From the NCBI GenBank assembly GCA_947500445.1, contig CANMSB010000003.1:248001-312000 (forward strand): DNA of 64,000 bases, in the 5' to 3' direction. The notes under the pieces are model-generated. The model saw nothing but the letters and a program-made list of their open reading frames with translations. It did no database searches and was not told the DNA's origin. How positions within the stretch are numbered: the first letter of the stretch is position 1; every line of letters begins with the position of its first letter. Below are positions 30,201 to 40,500 of this stretch, in pieces. Source of the stretch: an uncultured Flavobacteriaceae bacterium (GTDB taxonomy: Bacteria > Bacteroidota > Bacteroidia > Flavobacteriales > Flavobacteriaceae). The translations under genes were made by a program, and so were the position numbers.

Positions 30201-33011
30201 GATGGTTGGAGTATGCAGTTGCTCATCAAATCGCTGTTTGAGGTTTACAATGCCTTTCTTAGTGACACAAGTCCTCAAGAAAGCCCCTTGTCCATACAAT
30301 ACAAGGACTACGCCAGCTGGGTACACAACCAGATGGCAGGCAAAGGCTTTGCCAAAAGCCAAAGTTATTGGCACCAGCAACTAAGTGGAGCACTACCGGT
30401 GTTGGCCTTGCCTACAGACCATGCGCGCCCGGTAGTCAAAAGCTATAAAGGGGCGACCTATCATTTACAATTGGGACCGTCGTTGAGCAAGGCACTGTAC
30501 AATGTAGCACAACAACACGGTGTCAGCCTCTACATGGCTTTATTGTCCGTATCCTATGCGCTTTTTCATCGATATACCACACAAGAAGATATTATAGTGG
30601 GTAGCCCGGTAGCAGGAAGACAGCATACCGCGCTGGAAAATCAACTAGGCATGTTTGTCAATACACTTGTTTTAAGACAACACCTCAATGGGGCACTATC
30701 GTTTGCTGAGCTGCTGGCTGCTGTCAAGGATACGGTGCTCGAAGCACTGGACCATCAGGCGTACCCTTTTGAGCAACTGGTAGATGAAATACCCCTGCCT
30801 AAGGAGCCAAGCCGTTCGCCCTTTTTTGATGTGATGGTTATCTTACAAAACACCCAACAAGGTGGTCAGCCAATCCCCGCTATGGATGGACTGGCTGTGT
30901 CGCACTACCCCGCCGAGGCAGTGGTGAGCAAGTTTGACCTTACCTGGAGCTTTGAAGAGGCAGATGCCGATGTGCAAGCACCGATACACCTGACCATTGA
31001 GTATGACACCGCCTTGTATCATAAAAGTACGATCGAGGGGATGGCAGCGCATTGGCAGCGAATGGCAGAAGCAATGACGGCTCACCCTGCTGTGCCAATT
31101 GGCCATACGGAATACCTCACAGGGGAAGAAAAAGATAAGTTACTGAGTCAACTTGCGGGCGATAGACAATCGACTGAAAGTCAAACCGCCTTGACAAACC
31201 TCATAGAGACACAAGCCGCAAAAACACCTAATGCAATCGCGCTGAGAGACGAGGAAATGCAATTGTCCTACGCACAGGCCAATCGGTTGGCAAACCAGTA
31301 TGCAACGTATCTGCGGCAATCGCATGGTGCCAAGCCTGGTACCCGATTGGCACTGCTGGTACGGCGTGATGCCATGATGCCCGTATACTTGCTTGCGATA
31401 TTGAAAACAGGTGCTGCTTATGTGCCGATTGACGCAGCGTACCCTGCCGAGCGGATCAAGTACATGCTGACCGATGCGGAACCCCTACTGTTGATTGCAG
31501 ATCAGGAATTGCATCAAGCCAATAAGGAGGCCGTAGATGGTAATGTACCCACCTTGATGACAGACAGCCTGACTACCAACACTGCTAACTTACCACCAGC
31601 AAACCTTGAAGCAACGTATAGCCTGGGCGATGTAGCTTATTTCATTTATACATCAGGTTCTACAGGCAAGCCCAAGGGGGTGATGATTACGCACTGCAAC
31701 GTAGCCGCTTTTATGGATTGGTGTGCCAACGAGTTTGGCAATACGCACTATGATACAATGTTGGCGGTCACGTCTTATTGCTTTGACCTTTCGGTTTTTG
31801 AAATGTTTTATCCACTCGTTTCAGGAAAACAAGTGCGTATACTCCCTTCGGCATTGGAGTTAGGCAAGGTGATGGGCGAGGAACAAAGGGCGTTTATTAA
31901 CACGGTACCTTCTGTAGTGGAAAGCCTGCTCAATGTAAAGGCTGACTGGCAAGGAGTGTCCGCCCTGAACATGGCGGGTGAGTTGGTGCCCAATTATTTC
32001 AAAACAAGCCTGAACTATCACGATATGGAGGTGCGGAATCTTTATGGCCCCTCCGAAGACACTACGTATAGCAGTTGCTACCGCTTTACCGATGACGGTC
32101 ACGATATCGTGCCAGCAGGCCGCCCGGTTGATAACACCCACTTTTACCTATTGGACGGAGCGGGCCAGTTGGTACCTGAAGGAATGGCCGGCGAACTTTG
32201 CATCACCGGTGCAGGGGTCGCCAATGGGTATTGGAAACGTGAGACACTTACCGCCGAAAGGTTTGTCAACCATCCACTTTGTCCAGAAAACAAGCTCTAC
32301 AAGACTGGTGACCTGGCGCGTTGGTTGCCCGATGGAAACTTGCAAATTATTGGCAGAAAAGACACACAGGTGAAGCTAAGGGGATACCGCATAGAAATGG
32401 GTGAAGTAGAAAGTGCGCTTGAGTCATTGGAAGGGGTGAGTCGTGCGGTAGCTTGTTTGAGACAAATAAAGGAGCGTGAACCTGAATTGGTAGCTTACTT
32501 GGTAGCTGACCAAGAGGCGGATGACTCTGGTGGCAGTGGGACTGTGCCGGAAGTTTCGTGGGCTGCGACACTGTTACAAACGTTGCCTGCCTATATGGTC
32601 CCTACAAGTTTTGCTTGGTTGCCATCCCTACCACTCAATGCCAACGGTAAGGTAGACCGCAAGGTATTGGAGGCGATGACCGACACGGTGCCGATGCTAG
32701 GCGAAGTGGCGGAATATGTGGCCCCGCGCGATGGTTTGGAAACTAAGTTAGCCGGATGTTTTGGACAAATACTTGGACGTGACAAGGTAGGCATCAACGA
32801 CCACTTCTTTGCCATTGGAGGCAATTCACTCAAAGTAGTGGAACTGGTTACGCTCTTGGGCGATGAATATGGTGGGGCACTAAAAGTAATGGATTTGTTT
32901 AGCCAGGACACGGTGGCAGGCTTGGCAGTGCTTTTGCGCAGCCGCATAGGAGACGATCAGGCGCCGGAGCTTGTATATAATAACGATGAATTTGATGAAT
33001 TTGACCTATAA
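27210..33011 (+). CDS. NRPS subunit: halfC-A-PCP-C-A-PCP
   Basis: Two-module NRPS of 1933 aa. I chose the ATG at 27210, one base after the previous stop, because the frame upstream lies inside the preceding gene and the residues there look nothing like an NRPS. Residues 1-235 again match only the C-terminal lobe of a condensation domain, complementing the C domain that ends the preceding protein. Then A1 (255-745), PCP (S803 in GGHSL), C (850-1280; HHIIADG), A2 (1320-1810) and PCP (S1873 in GGNSL). Hand-read codes: A1 DFWNIGMVH-K (Thr), A2 DLFNNALTY-K (Ala or Gly). A1 is strikingly similar to the first A domain of the preceding gene, which points to module duplication. No release domain; the final PCP should feed the KS encoded at 34589. 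Confidence 0.95.
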   Translation: MNAGMTTNNTNVQEKASQQYWSEQLKGLTHVPLLSSAYTSDPTSITVPLPAKAQDLVEAKSNGTALSQCFLLMSGLAALQWHYTRHEDGVVAMATDNDAERTAPWRFFRQQVSGDMPFRKIIGQTSGQWTKAKPYCVADPHRFASRYMDLGLGEGQALIHLGLYVGGEALLPNAREGFDLMFCLVDGAEGVRLILTSRVGYLESLLRRLAGHFFYLLCQLLESVDQSLSQLDILSQTEKAALLDRHDRVGLQYDRDATIISLFQAAAATYGSHVALHFEGTEMSYAELDARSNQLAHALQAHEAVASGAKIGVHMTRSGDLVIAILGVLKAGCAYVPLDPSLPVARLAYMVGDACPTCIIADIVDAAKEKSVSDIPVLRWDTLDYEVFPSAPMPESPQPDDLAYIIYTSGSTGQPKGVMVGHRQVARLLFCESFDFDFGPSDTWTLFHGTHFDFSVWELWGALLRGGKLVVLPHETAIDPEALLTVLMEQQVTVLNQVPTMFAQLWETLAARQNSPDLALRYVIFGGEALQPATLAGFKKAYPATRLVNMYGITETTVHVTYKEIEAKEISEGLSNIGRVLPTLRICLLASDGALTPQGAVGEIAVGGAGVALGYLDRPELTAERFIEDPHQPGSRLYLSGDLGVMNEQGDLLYVGRKDQQVKVRGYRIEPGEIAHTLMVQAEVTGAAVTVCDYTDGDKMLVAYVTGKDSLPIAQLREGLSDVLPQYMVPAHIVQVEALPYTTNGKLDMNALPAPTAASVLGGDQYVAPRDEVEQALVAAYEEVLGIKPVGIHDNFFDIGGHSLKGTRLITRIYQHFQKQLPLRKLFQNPTVAALAEALKAVQVEEVGQDEIPPAGEHPHFPLSPAQRRMWLLDKIEEDSIAYNLSGVYTLDGSLNTDAFYDAFRYLVDRHEILRTVFETVGGKPVQRVIPAKMFEFEIPVRALEGQSDAENQIAARARQEMTIPFDLEQGPLFRAALIRHSSQQYLLFFSIHHIIADGWSMQLLIKSLFEVYNAFLSDTSPQESPLSIQYKDYASWVHNQMAGKGFAKSQSYWHQQLSGALPVLALPTDHARPVVKSYKGATYHLQLGPSLSKALYNVAQQHGVSLYMALLSVSYALFHRYTTQEDIIVGSPVAGRQHTALENQLGMFVNTLVLRQHLNGALSFAELLAAVKDTVLEALDHQAYPFEQLVDEIPLPKEPSRSPFFDVMVILQNTQQGGQPIPAMDGLAVSHYPAEAVVSKFDLTWSFEEADADVQAPIHLTIEYDTALYHKSTIEGMAAHWQRMAEAMTAHPAVPIGHTEYLTGEEKDKLLSQLAGDRQSTESQTALTNLIETQAAKTPNAIALRDEEMQLSYAQANRLANQYATYLRQSHGAKPGTRLALLVRRDAMMPVYLLAILKTGAAYVPIDAAYPAERIKYMLTDAEPLLLIADQELHQANKEAVDGNVPTLMTDSLTTNTANLPPANLEATYSLGDVAYFIYTSGSTGKPKGVMITHCNVAAFMDWCANEFGNTHYDTMLAVTSYCFDLSVFEMFYPLVSGKQVRILPSALELGKVMGEEQRAFINTVPSVVESLLNVKADWQGVSALNMAGELVPNYFKTSLNYHDMEVRNLYGPSEDTTYSSCYRFTDDGHDIVPAGRPVDNTHFYLLDGAGQLVPEGMAGELCITGAGVANGYWKRETLTAERFVNHPLCPENKLYKTGDLARWLPDGNLQIIGRKDTQVKLRGYRIEMGEVESALESLEGVSRAVACLRQIKEREPELVAYLVADQEADDSGGSGTVPEVSWAATLLQTLPAYMVPTSFAWLPSLPLNANGKVDRKVLEAMTDTVPMLGEVAEYVAPRDGLETKLAGCFGQILGRDKVGINDHFFAIGGNSLKVVELVTLLGDEYGGALKVMDLFSQDTVAGLAVLLRSRIGDDQAPELVYNNDEFDEFDL

Positions 33012-34251
33012 TGAAACACAGCCTGCTCAAGAGGCATGGCTATTTCCCGGTGGTGGCTGTCAGTATGTGGGCATGGGCAAGGCACTCTATGACAATTTTG
33101 CCATGGCCCGGGAAGCCTTTGAAGAGGCGGAAGACTTGCTAAAGCTCCATCTGGCCAAGACATGTTTTGAAGGCCCGCTGGATACCTTGAGTAGCATGGA
33201 ATATGCGCAGCCTGCGATATTCGTAGTGAGCCTGGCCAGTTACCGGGTATATACGCAGGAGTTGGGCAAGGTGCCGGGTATACTGGCAGGACATAGCCTG
33301 GGAGAGTATACGGCACTGTGTGCAGCCGGGGTCTTTTCATTGACAGACGCATTGCAGCTTGTGGGGATACGTGGGGAGCTACTCAAAGCAGCAGGCATTG
33401 ATGCAGATGGCACCATGATGGCTGTCAATAAACTGCCTGTGGCACAAGTAGAGGCGATGGTGAAAGTACGCCAGGCAGCAGGAGACCAGATATACATGGC
33501 TGTGTACAACGCCCCGTTTCAAGTCGTGGTGTCGGGGCAACGGCAGCATTTGGAAAACCTCGGGAGCCTTTTGGAGGCTGAAGGAGGGCATATTAATATG
33601 TTGCCCATCAATACTCCGTCGCACTGTCCATTGATGCAAACGGCAGCCGACCATATGAGGAACGCCCTGGAAGATTATACCCCAAGTGTCATGAAGGTGC
33701 CCGTGGTGGCGAACCTTACTGGCGAACCTTATCAAGGTGTTGAGTCGGTCATTGATACTTTAACAACGCATATGATAGCGCCGGTACGATGGGAGCAGTC
33801 GATGCGGTACATGCAGGCACAGGGGTACCAAACTTATACCGATGTAGGCCCTCGTCAGGTGTTGGAGAAAATGACCGAGCATATACTGACCGGCGCTACC
33901 GCATACAGTCTTGATAATAACGTGGACGTGGACATGCTATATGCTACAGCAGGCAAAACCCGCCCGAACTTGTACGCTCTCATGCGCGCATTTGAGGTGA
34001 TGGCGATCAGCACCCCTGATTTTGGTGACGATACTGAAGGGTATGCTAAGCGTGTAGGGGTACCATTCGAGCGGTTACAAGCGAAGGCGCGGGCTGCTAC
34101 TCCTGAAAGTACAGACGATCATATGGTGATGGATGCTTACCAGACATTGACTGAAGTATGGGACGGAAAAGCTGTGCCGACTGCCAACCGTACGGCTTTG
34201 ATGGATCATTATTTAGTGAAGACGGGTACGCAAGGGCGGTTCGGGTTTTGA
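32986..34251 (+). CDS. Discrete malonyl-CoA acyltransferase acting in trans
   Basis: Free-standing acyltransferase, about 421 aa, expected to transfer malonyl-CoA to the ACPs of the two PKS modules that lack a working AT. It has the nucleophile elbow GHSLGE (S104), the N-terminal FPGGG..YVGMG oxyanion region and the distal His (H213, TPSHCPLM). A small hydrophobic residue after the Ser favours malonyl over methylmalonyl. It overlaps the end of the preceding gene by about 26 bp, suggesting translational coupling; an ATG at 32995 and a TTG at 32971 are alternative starts in the same frame. The last 60 or so residues extend past the usual AT core and match nothing I recognise. Its place inside the operon, between the two AT-deficient PKS genes, supports the trans-loading role. 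Confidence 0.9.
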   Translation: MNLMNLTYNETQPAQEAWLFPGGGCQYVGMGKALYDNFAMAREAFEEAEDLLKLHLAKTCFEGPLDTLSSMEYAQPAIFVVSLASYRVYTQELGKVPGILAGHSLGEYTALCAAGVFSLTDALQLVGIRGELLKAAGIDADGTMMAVNKLPVAQVEAMVKVRQAAGDQIYMAVYNAPFQVVVSGQRQHLENLGSLLEAEGGHINMLPINTPSHCPLMQTAADHMRNALEDYTPSVMKVPVVANLTGEPYQGVESVIDTLTTHMIAPVRWEQSMRYMQAQGYQTYTDVGPRQVLEKMTEHILTGATAYSLDNNVDVDMLYATAGKTRPNLYALMRAFEVMAISTPDFGDDTEGYAKRVGVPFERLQAKARAATPESTDDHMVMDAYQTLTEVWDGKAVPTANRTALMDHYLVKTGTQGRFGF

Positions 34252-34305
34252 TTTGAGTTGTTGGTTTTCTGTCTGGGTGGATCTGCTACGGGAGGCACGA
34301 GCATG

Positions 34306-34323
34306 TCCTGATGGTCATCAGGA
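34306..34323. terminator. Small hairpin after the AT gene
   Basis: Perfect 7-bp arms (TCCTGAT / ATCAGGA) around a 4-nt loop, 54 bp after the AT stop. No T-run follows, so it is a weak terminator candidate or a transcript-end stabiliser. Confidence 0.3.
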
Positions 34324-34507
34324 TCTAACTTGTGCCAGCCTGTGTATAATCAGCGTGTTGCAGCCTTGGTTCTATGGCAAAGTCTTAGGTGGAGCTTCTT
34401 AGCTGTCAGACTAATGAATTGCTAAAATGGCGCTTGTTGACAGATGAGTGGTATGCAAGTTGTAAACTGGCGATTCAGGTCAGTTTTTCAATCAAATATG
34501 GCTAATT

Positions 34508-34542
34508 CTGGCTTAAGTTTAGCGCAGCGTAACTTAAGCCAG
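34508..34542. promoter_or_regulatory. 12-bp perfect inverted repeat upstream of the terminal synthase gene
   Basis: Arms CTGGCTTAAGTT (34508-34519) and AACTTAAGCCAG (34531-34542) are perfect complements around an 11-nt spacer, ending 46 bp before the start at 34589. No T-run follows, which argues for a protein-binding operator or a 5'-leader hairpin rather than an intrinsic terminator of the AT gene; the choice is inference. Confidence 0.45.
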
Positions 34543-34588
34543 CGAAGGAATATTAAGGGTTTATTTAAAACAATCAATTGCCTAAATT

Positions 34589-37500
34589 ATGATGAATATC
34601 AAGGACACTGACATAGCGATTATTGGGATGGCGGGGCGGTTTCCGGAAGCTGCTGATATTACGGCTTACGTGGAAAACCTCCGGGGAGGGTGTAATAGCG
34701 TACGTGAAATTTCTATCGATCGTAAGCGGGACACTGCACTGATGCCGCACTTAGACTATCAGGTGATTGGCTTTTTAGAGGATATTGACAAGTTTGACCA
34801 TCATTACTTTGGCATATCGATGGGGGAGGCGCGCTATATGGACCCGCACCAAAGGCTCTTGCTAGAAGTAGCACATGAGGCTATTGAGCATGCTGGCTAT
34901 GCGCTAGAGGCACTTTCGGGTACCGATACTGCGGTGTTTGTAGGCAGTACCAAGCAGGTTTACGGCCAGTTGAGCGACGAGCCGCACCCGATGTTGATCA
35001 CGGGTACCAGCAATCCTACTACTGCGGGGCGAGTATCCCGGTTTTTCAATTTTTGCGGTACTGCGGCGATGGTGGATACAGCTTGCTCTTCCTCCTTACT
35101 GGCCTTGCACCTAGCCTGCAACGAACTGCGCCAACAAGATGCGTCGCTGGCCTTGGCTTGTGGGGTCAACTTATTGCTTTTCCCTGCTACCAAAGGTGTG
35201 GTGAGCGAAGTAGATATCATGTCGCCCGATGGGCTGGCCAAAACCTTTGATGAATCTGCAAACGGCACTGCTGCAGGTGAGGCGGTAGGGGTGGTGTTGC
35301 TCAAACCATTGGCGAAAGCCCTGGAAGATGGCGACACGGTGTATACGGTAGTCAAGGGTTCGGCAGCTAACCAAGATGCCCAGCGTTCGAGTAGCCTCAC
35401 TGCGCCTAGTGCCGATGCGCAAGCCGAGGTTATTCAGAAAGCCTGGCGCAAAGCAGGGCTGGAAGGCCAATTGCCAGGATATATAGAGGCGCACGGCACC
35501 GGTACCAAACTAGGCGACCCCATAGAAGTGGAGGGCATCAGCCGGGCTTTTGGCACATTGACGGACAAGAAACAGTTTTGTGCCATATCGGCAGTCAAGA
35601 CCAACATTGGGCATACAGATTCTGCCGCTGGCATTAGCGGATTGATCAAGGCAGTGCTATCACTCTATCATAAAGAGCTGTTCCCAAGCTTGCATTTGTC
35701 TTCACCCAACCCATTTATCGATTTTATCAATTCAGCGGTCTATGTCAATACGGTTTTGCAACATTGGGACGTGCCTGAGGGGCAAACCAGGTTGGCAGGT
35801 GTCAATTCATTTGGTATATCAGGCACTAATTGTCATGTAGTGCTGCAAGAAGCACCTGAAACCCAAAAAGCAGACGAAGATACACGGGCTTTGCCTGTTG
35901 GGCCAATACTACTCTCTGCCAATACAGAGGCACAACTTGTGCTCCAGGCAACACGCTTGGCCGATTGGCTGGAAGGCAACCCCCACACTGAGATGTCAGC
36001 AATTGCCGCTACGTTGTCGGCAGGCCGTACACACTATACTTCCCGTGGTGTGTTGGTAGCACAACATATTCCGGAGTTGGTCGCCCAACTCCGGGATTTT
36101 GTGCCTGATAATCAAACCAAGACCGTTACCGGACGGTGGGTGGTATTTTCTGGGGACTGGCAGCCGGGCGATGCATTGATAAAACAGGCATTGCATTTCC
36201 CTGCTTTCCGAGTGGCTTGGGAGGCTTGCCAGGCAACAGGCAGCAAGCTGGAAGATGCCGTGCAACGAGGCTTTGCATTTCGCTACAGCTACTATAAGCT
36301 GCTCGACCAGCTTGGGTTGGGCAGCAAAAAAATCATGGGGACGGGTGTCGGAAAATTGGTTACAGCAGTACTACAAGGCAAAAAAGGGTTAAAAGAGGCA
36401 TTGGATGACGCGAAGGGGTTTGCTTACACGCCTGATAAGGCGTTGCCTAAAAAGCTAAAAGCCTTTATCGATACCAAACTTGCTGCAGGCGAAGAAGTGG
36501 TAGAGGCAGGCGGCGCGGGTGAGATTTCCCATACCCTTCAGTTGCTCGATGCACAGCTTCCGGTACATGCATTAGACAATGATAGTTTTGCACCGATGAT
36601 GGCATGGCTGGGTGCTTGCTATAAGCAAGGGGCGGTCATTCATTGGGAGGCATTGTATAGTTTCAAAAATTACCAACGCATAGGCTTGCCCGGTTATCCT
36701 TTTGAGCGTACCCACTGTTGGGTTAAAGGAGCGGACAGCCTGCAACGGAGTGGCCCTGAGGAGTGGTTTTACAAACCTGGCTGGTTAGAAGGTACTGCGA
36801 TGCCGGAGGGCGAAATACCACAAAATATGGCCTGGCTGTTGTTGGGAGAGCATGATGAGGCTACCGATATGCTTCATGCACGGTTGCAGGATGCAGGCAA
36901 TGAAGTAGTACGGGTGATGCATGGCACTGCTTTTGAAAAACCAACAGGCCATGGGGTGAGTTATCAATTGGATATGGCCAGTGAAACGCAAGTGCGTAAG
37001 CTCTACGGTGCCCTGCGGCAACAGGCAGTAGAGATCGGTGGCATTGCGATGGTAGAGATGGCTCCTGTGGATGGTACAGGTACCATGGAAAGCATTGAGC
37101 AGCAACAAAATCAACTGCTGTTGGCCCGTCAGGCATTGGCAAACGTATTTTACGACCGTTTTGCTACCCCGGGGTTTGTACTATGGCAATTATCTAGTCA
37201 GTCGGAGGCGGTGTTGGAAAATGAGCTAGCTTCCCCCTTTAAACATGCACAGGGTGTATGGTTAAGGGCTATGCAAAGTGATTTTCCTCAATTGCAGGTC
37301 ACGGGTATAGATGTTCAGGAGGGTTGCCCAATCCATGAGGCGGTAGGTTACCTGGTCAATGAAGCTGCTGCTGATCCATTGCACCGTTTTGTAGCTTACA
37401 GGGCAGGACGGCGGTATGTGCCACGGCTCGATGCATTGCCCATGTCCAAAACGGAGGATCCATTGCCATTGGGTAAACCAGAAGGTACTTACCTGGTTAC

Positions 37501-40500
37501 TGGTGGTGCCGGAGGTATTGGCCTGGCGGTATGTGAGCAATTGGCGCGTGATGGAGCAGGCAAACTGGTCATTTTAGGACGGTCTGCATTGCCTGAGCAG
37601 GCATCATGGCGGGGGCTTGCCGATCAAAACCAAAAGTTTGCCCGGTTGGTAGCGTTGTGCGATCAGGTCAGTGAGGTGTCGTATCATGCTGTAGACATGG
37701 GCGATTCGGAAGGGTTGCAAGCTGTATTGAAAGACTTAGATGGCGTAAATGGCGTGATCCACGCCGCTGGAGTACTTGGCCAACAACGCCCGGCTAACAA
37801 ATGTACCGGTCAAGGGTTTAAAAACACACTCGCTCCCAAAGTAACCGGCAGTGTTGTTTTAGGGCAATGGGCGAAGAAGCAACCTATGGATTTTTTCATC
37901 CTGTTCTCATCGCTCAATGCGATCGTGCCGCAAGCCAATACGGCAGATTACGCAATGGCCAATGCATTTGAAGATGCTTATGCCGCTACCTTGCGTACCG
38001 AAGGGCTACCTGCTATGGCGATCAACTGGGGTGTCTGGGGCGAAACAGGCATGGGCAAAAGGGTAGCGGTGGAATCTTACGAAAACAGGATGGCACCATT
38101 GCGCGCATGGAAAACCGAAGAGGGCATTCAGGCTTTGTGTATGGCCGTGCATAACCAGGGGGCGCAGGTACTGATTGGCGATATAAGCCTGGAACAGTTT
38201 GCGCAAAACCCATTTTTTGCTGTAAACGAGGGAGCAGCAGGGTTTGCCCATAAACATGCTCACGGAAAGCAATCACCCAATTATCATATTGACTCAGCTG
38301 CTAGTGCACAGGAAAAAGCATTGCTTAAGATATGGTACGACTTGTTGAAATCGCCCAGTATTGGCCTGAGAGATAACTTCTTTAACCTGGGTGGGCACTC
38401 ACTGTTGGCAGGCAGGCTGATCAACAGGGTGAAGAAAAAGTGGAAAGTGGCCTTGGCCTTCAAAGATGTTTTGGAGAACCCCACCGTAGGCCAAATGGCG
38501 ACTTTGATAGACAAGAAGGCACAGACAGGAGATACTGAAAGCAAGGTTGTACAAATACCATTGGTACCAGAAGCTGCCAGTTATCCACTTTCACATGCGC
38601 AAAACCGATTGTGGGTATTGAGTCAGTTCGATGAGGCTTCGGGCGTTGCCTATCATATCCCGTGGGCCTATGTGTTACATGGCGAATTGGACAAGGCAGC
38701 ATTCGAAAAGGCGATAAGGTACGTAGCTGCACGACATGATGCTCTGCGTACTTCCATTGTGCTGTTAGAGGGGGAACCAAGACAGGTGATTGCAAGCATA
38801 GATGACTTTACTCCCAACCTATCATGGGACCAACTGGAAGGTGCCGATACCGGTAGCCAGGAAGTGTTGGCGTTGACCAGGCAAGAAGCAGCGACAATAT
38901 TCGACTTGCAATCAGGGCCGCTCTGGCGTTGCCGTATGACAACGTTGGGGCCACAGCGTTGCCTGATGACCCTAACCTTACACCACATTATTAGTGATGG
39001 CTGGTCACTCAACATCATGGCACGTGAGCTAACGCAGGCTTATAACGATTTTAAAGCTGGCAATACCCCCAAAACACCATCCCTACGTTTGCAATACAAA
39101 GACGTAGCAGCCTGGCAAAACCTACAATTGGACGGTGCTAGCGTGAAAAACCACCAGCAGTATTGGCTCAAACAACTCTCCGGGCCAGTGGCACCACTCA
39201 ATCTCCCCACTGATAAGCCTCGCCCGGCGGTGAAGTCTTATGAAGGTAGCAAAGTGACCTTTGATTGGGGCGGTGTGGTGAGTGACCAGCTCAAATCTCT
39301 CAGCCAGCAAGGACAGGCCAGCTTGTTTATGGCACTGCATGCGCTTGTCAAATTGTTGCTATATAAATATAGCAACCAGCAAGACCTCATCGTGGGTACG
39401 CCAGTGGCAGGCAGAGAGCACCCTGAACTTGAATCGCAATTAGGCTTATACCTTAATACACTGGCGTTGCGCAGCCAGTTAGCACCAGAACGATCTTTTA
39501 ACGAATGGATGTCGCAGGTGAAATCCGAAACACTGGAAGCGCTTACACACCAATCGTACCCGTTTGACAAGTTGGTAGACGATTTGCGCCTGAAGCGTGA
39601 TACAAGCCGGTCGCCATTGTTTGATGTGATGATGCAAGTGCTCAATACCGAGGCAGCTGGCGACACGGCCAGTTTGCAGATGGACGGTTTGACCGCCGAA
39701 CCTGTGGAAGACCAGCATGAAGCGAGCCAGTTTGACCTATCATTTATCTTCAACGATACACCCAGAGGCCTATTGCTGGTCATTGAATACAATACAGCCT
39801 TGTTTCGCCCGGAGCGTGTAACCAGGATGGCGCATCACCTGGAAGCCCTTGCGTTGGCAGTTACCGCGAATCCTGAAAAGCCTTTGAAATCGATTTCGAT
39901 GTTGTCTGAGCAGGAGGCGGCAATCATTAAAACGTTTAGCACAGGTGTACCAGTTGAGTCTACTATTACACATAGTTTGGTTGATAGGCTGACCAGTCAG
40001 GTTGCCAAAGACCCAGACCAAGTTGCACTGGTTGATGGGGTATCAAGCCTCACTTTGAGTGAGTTTGATGCACAAAGCACCCGTATTGCCCAACATATTC
40101 TGGCGATGGGATTACCAGCCCCATTGCGGATTGCCCTGGTGTGTGGGCGTTCGCGGTGGCTGCCATTAGGCGTGTGGGGTATTTTGAAAGCGGGTGCGGC
40201 TTATGTGCCCGTGAGTGCAGACTATCCCGACGCACGAAAACAACAAATGCTATCGGATGCAGGCATTGGCTTGATCTTAACCGATGGCCCGCGCTCCATG
40301 GAGGGTTTTGGTTTGCCAGTAGCCCATATAGAGGATTGGGTATCCACAGCTGCCCCTGATATAGAGGCGATGCCCCAAACTACTGCTGAGACGGTGGCTT
40401 ATGCCCTCTATACGAGTGGCACTACCGGCCTGCCTAAGTCAAGCCTCACATGCCATGGTTCTGTATTGAATTTGGCAAACTGGCTTGATGGGTTGTTCTA

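Larger units (their letters stand above)
34252..34588. other. Intergenic spacer between AT gene and terminal PKS-NRPS gene
   Basis: The only long gap (337 bp) within the first cluster. No coding potential seen. It holds two inverted repeats, listed separately, one just after the AT gene and one just before the next start. I see no clear Bacteroidota TAnnTTTG promoter box. The last gene may therefore have its own transcriptional control. Confidence 0.6.
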
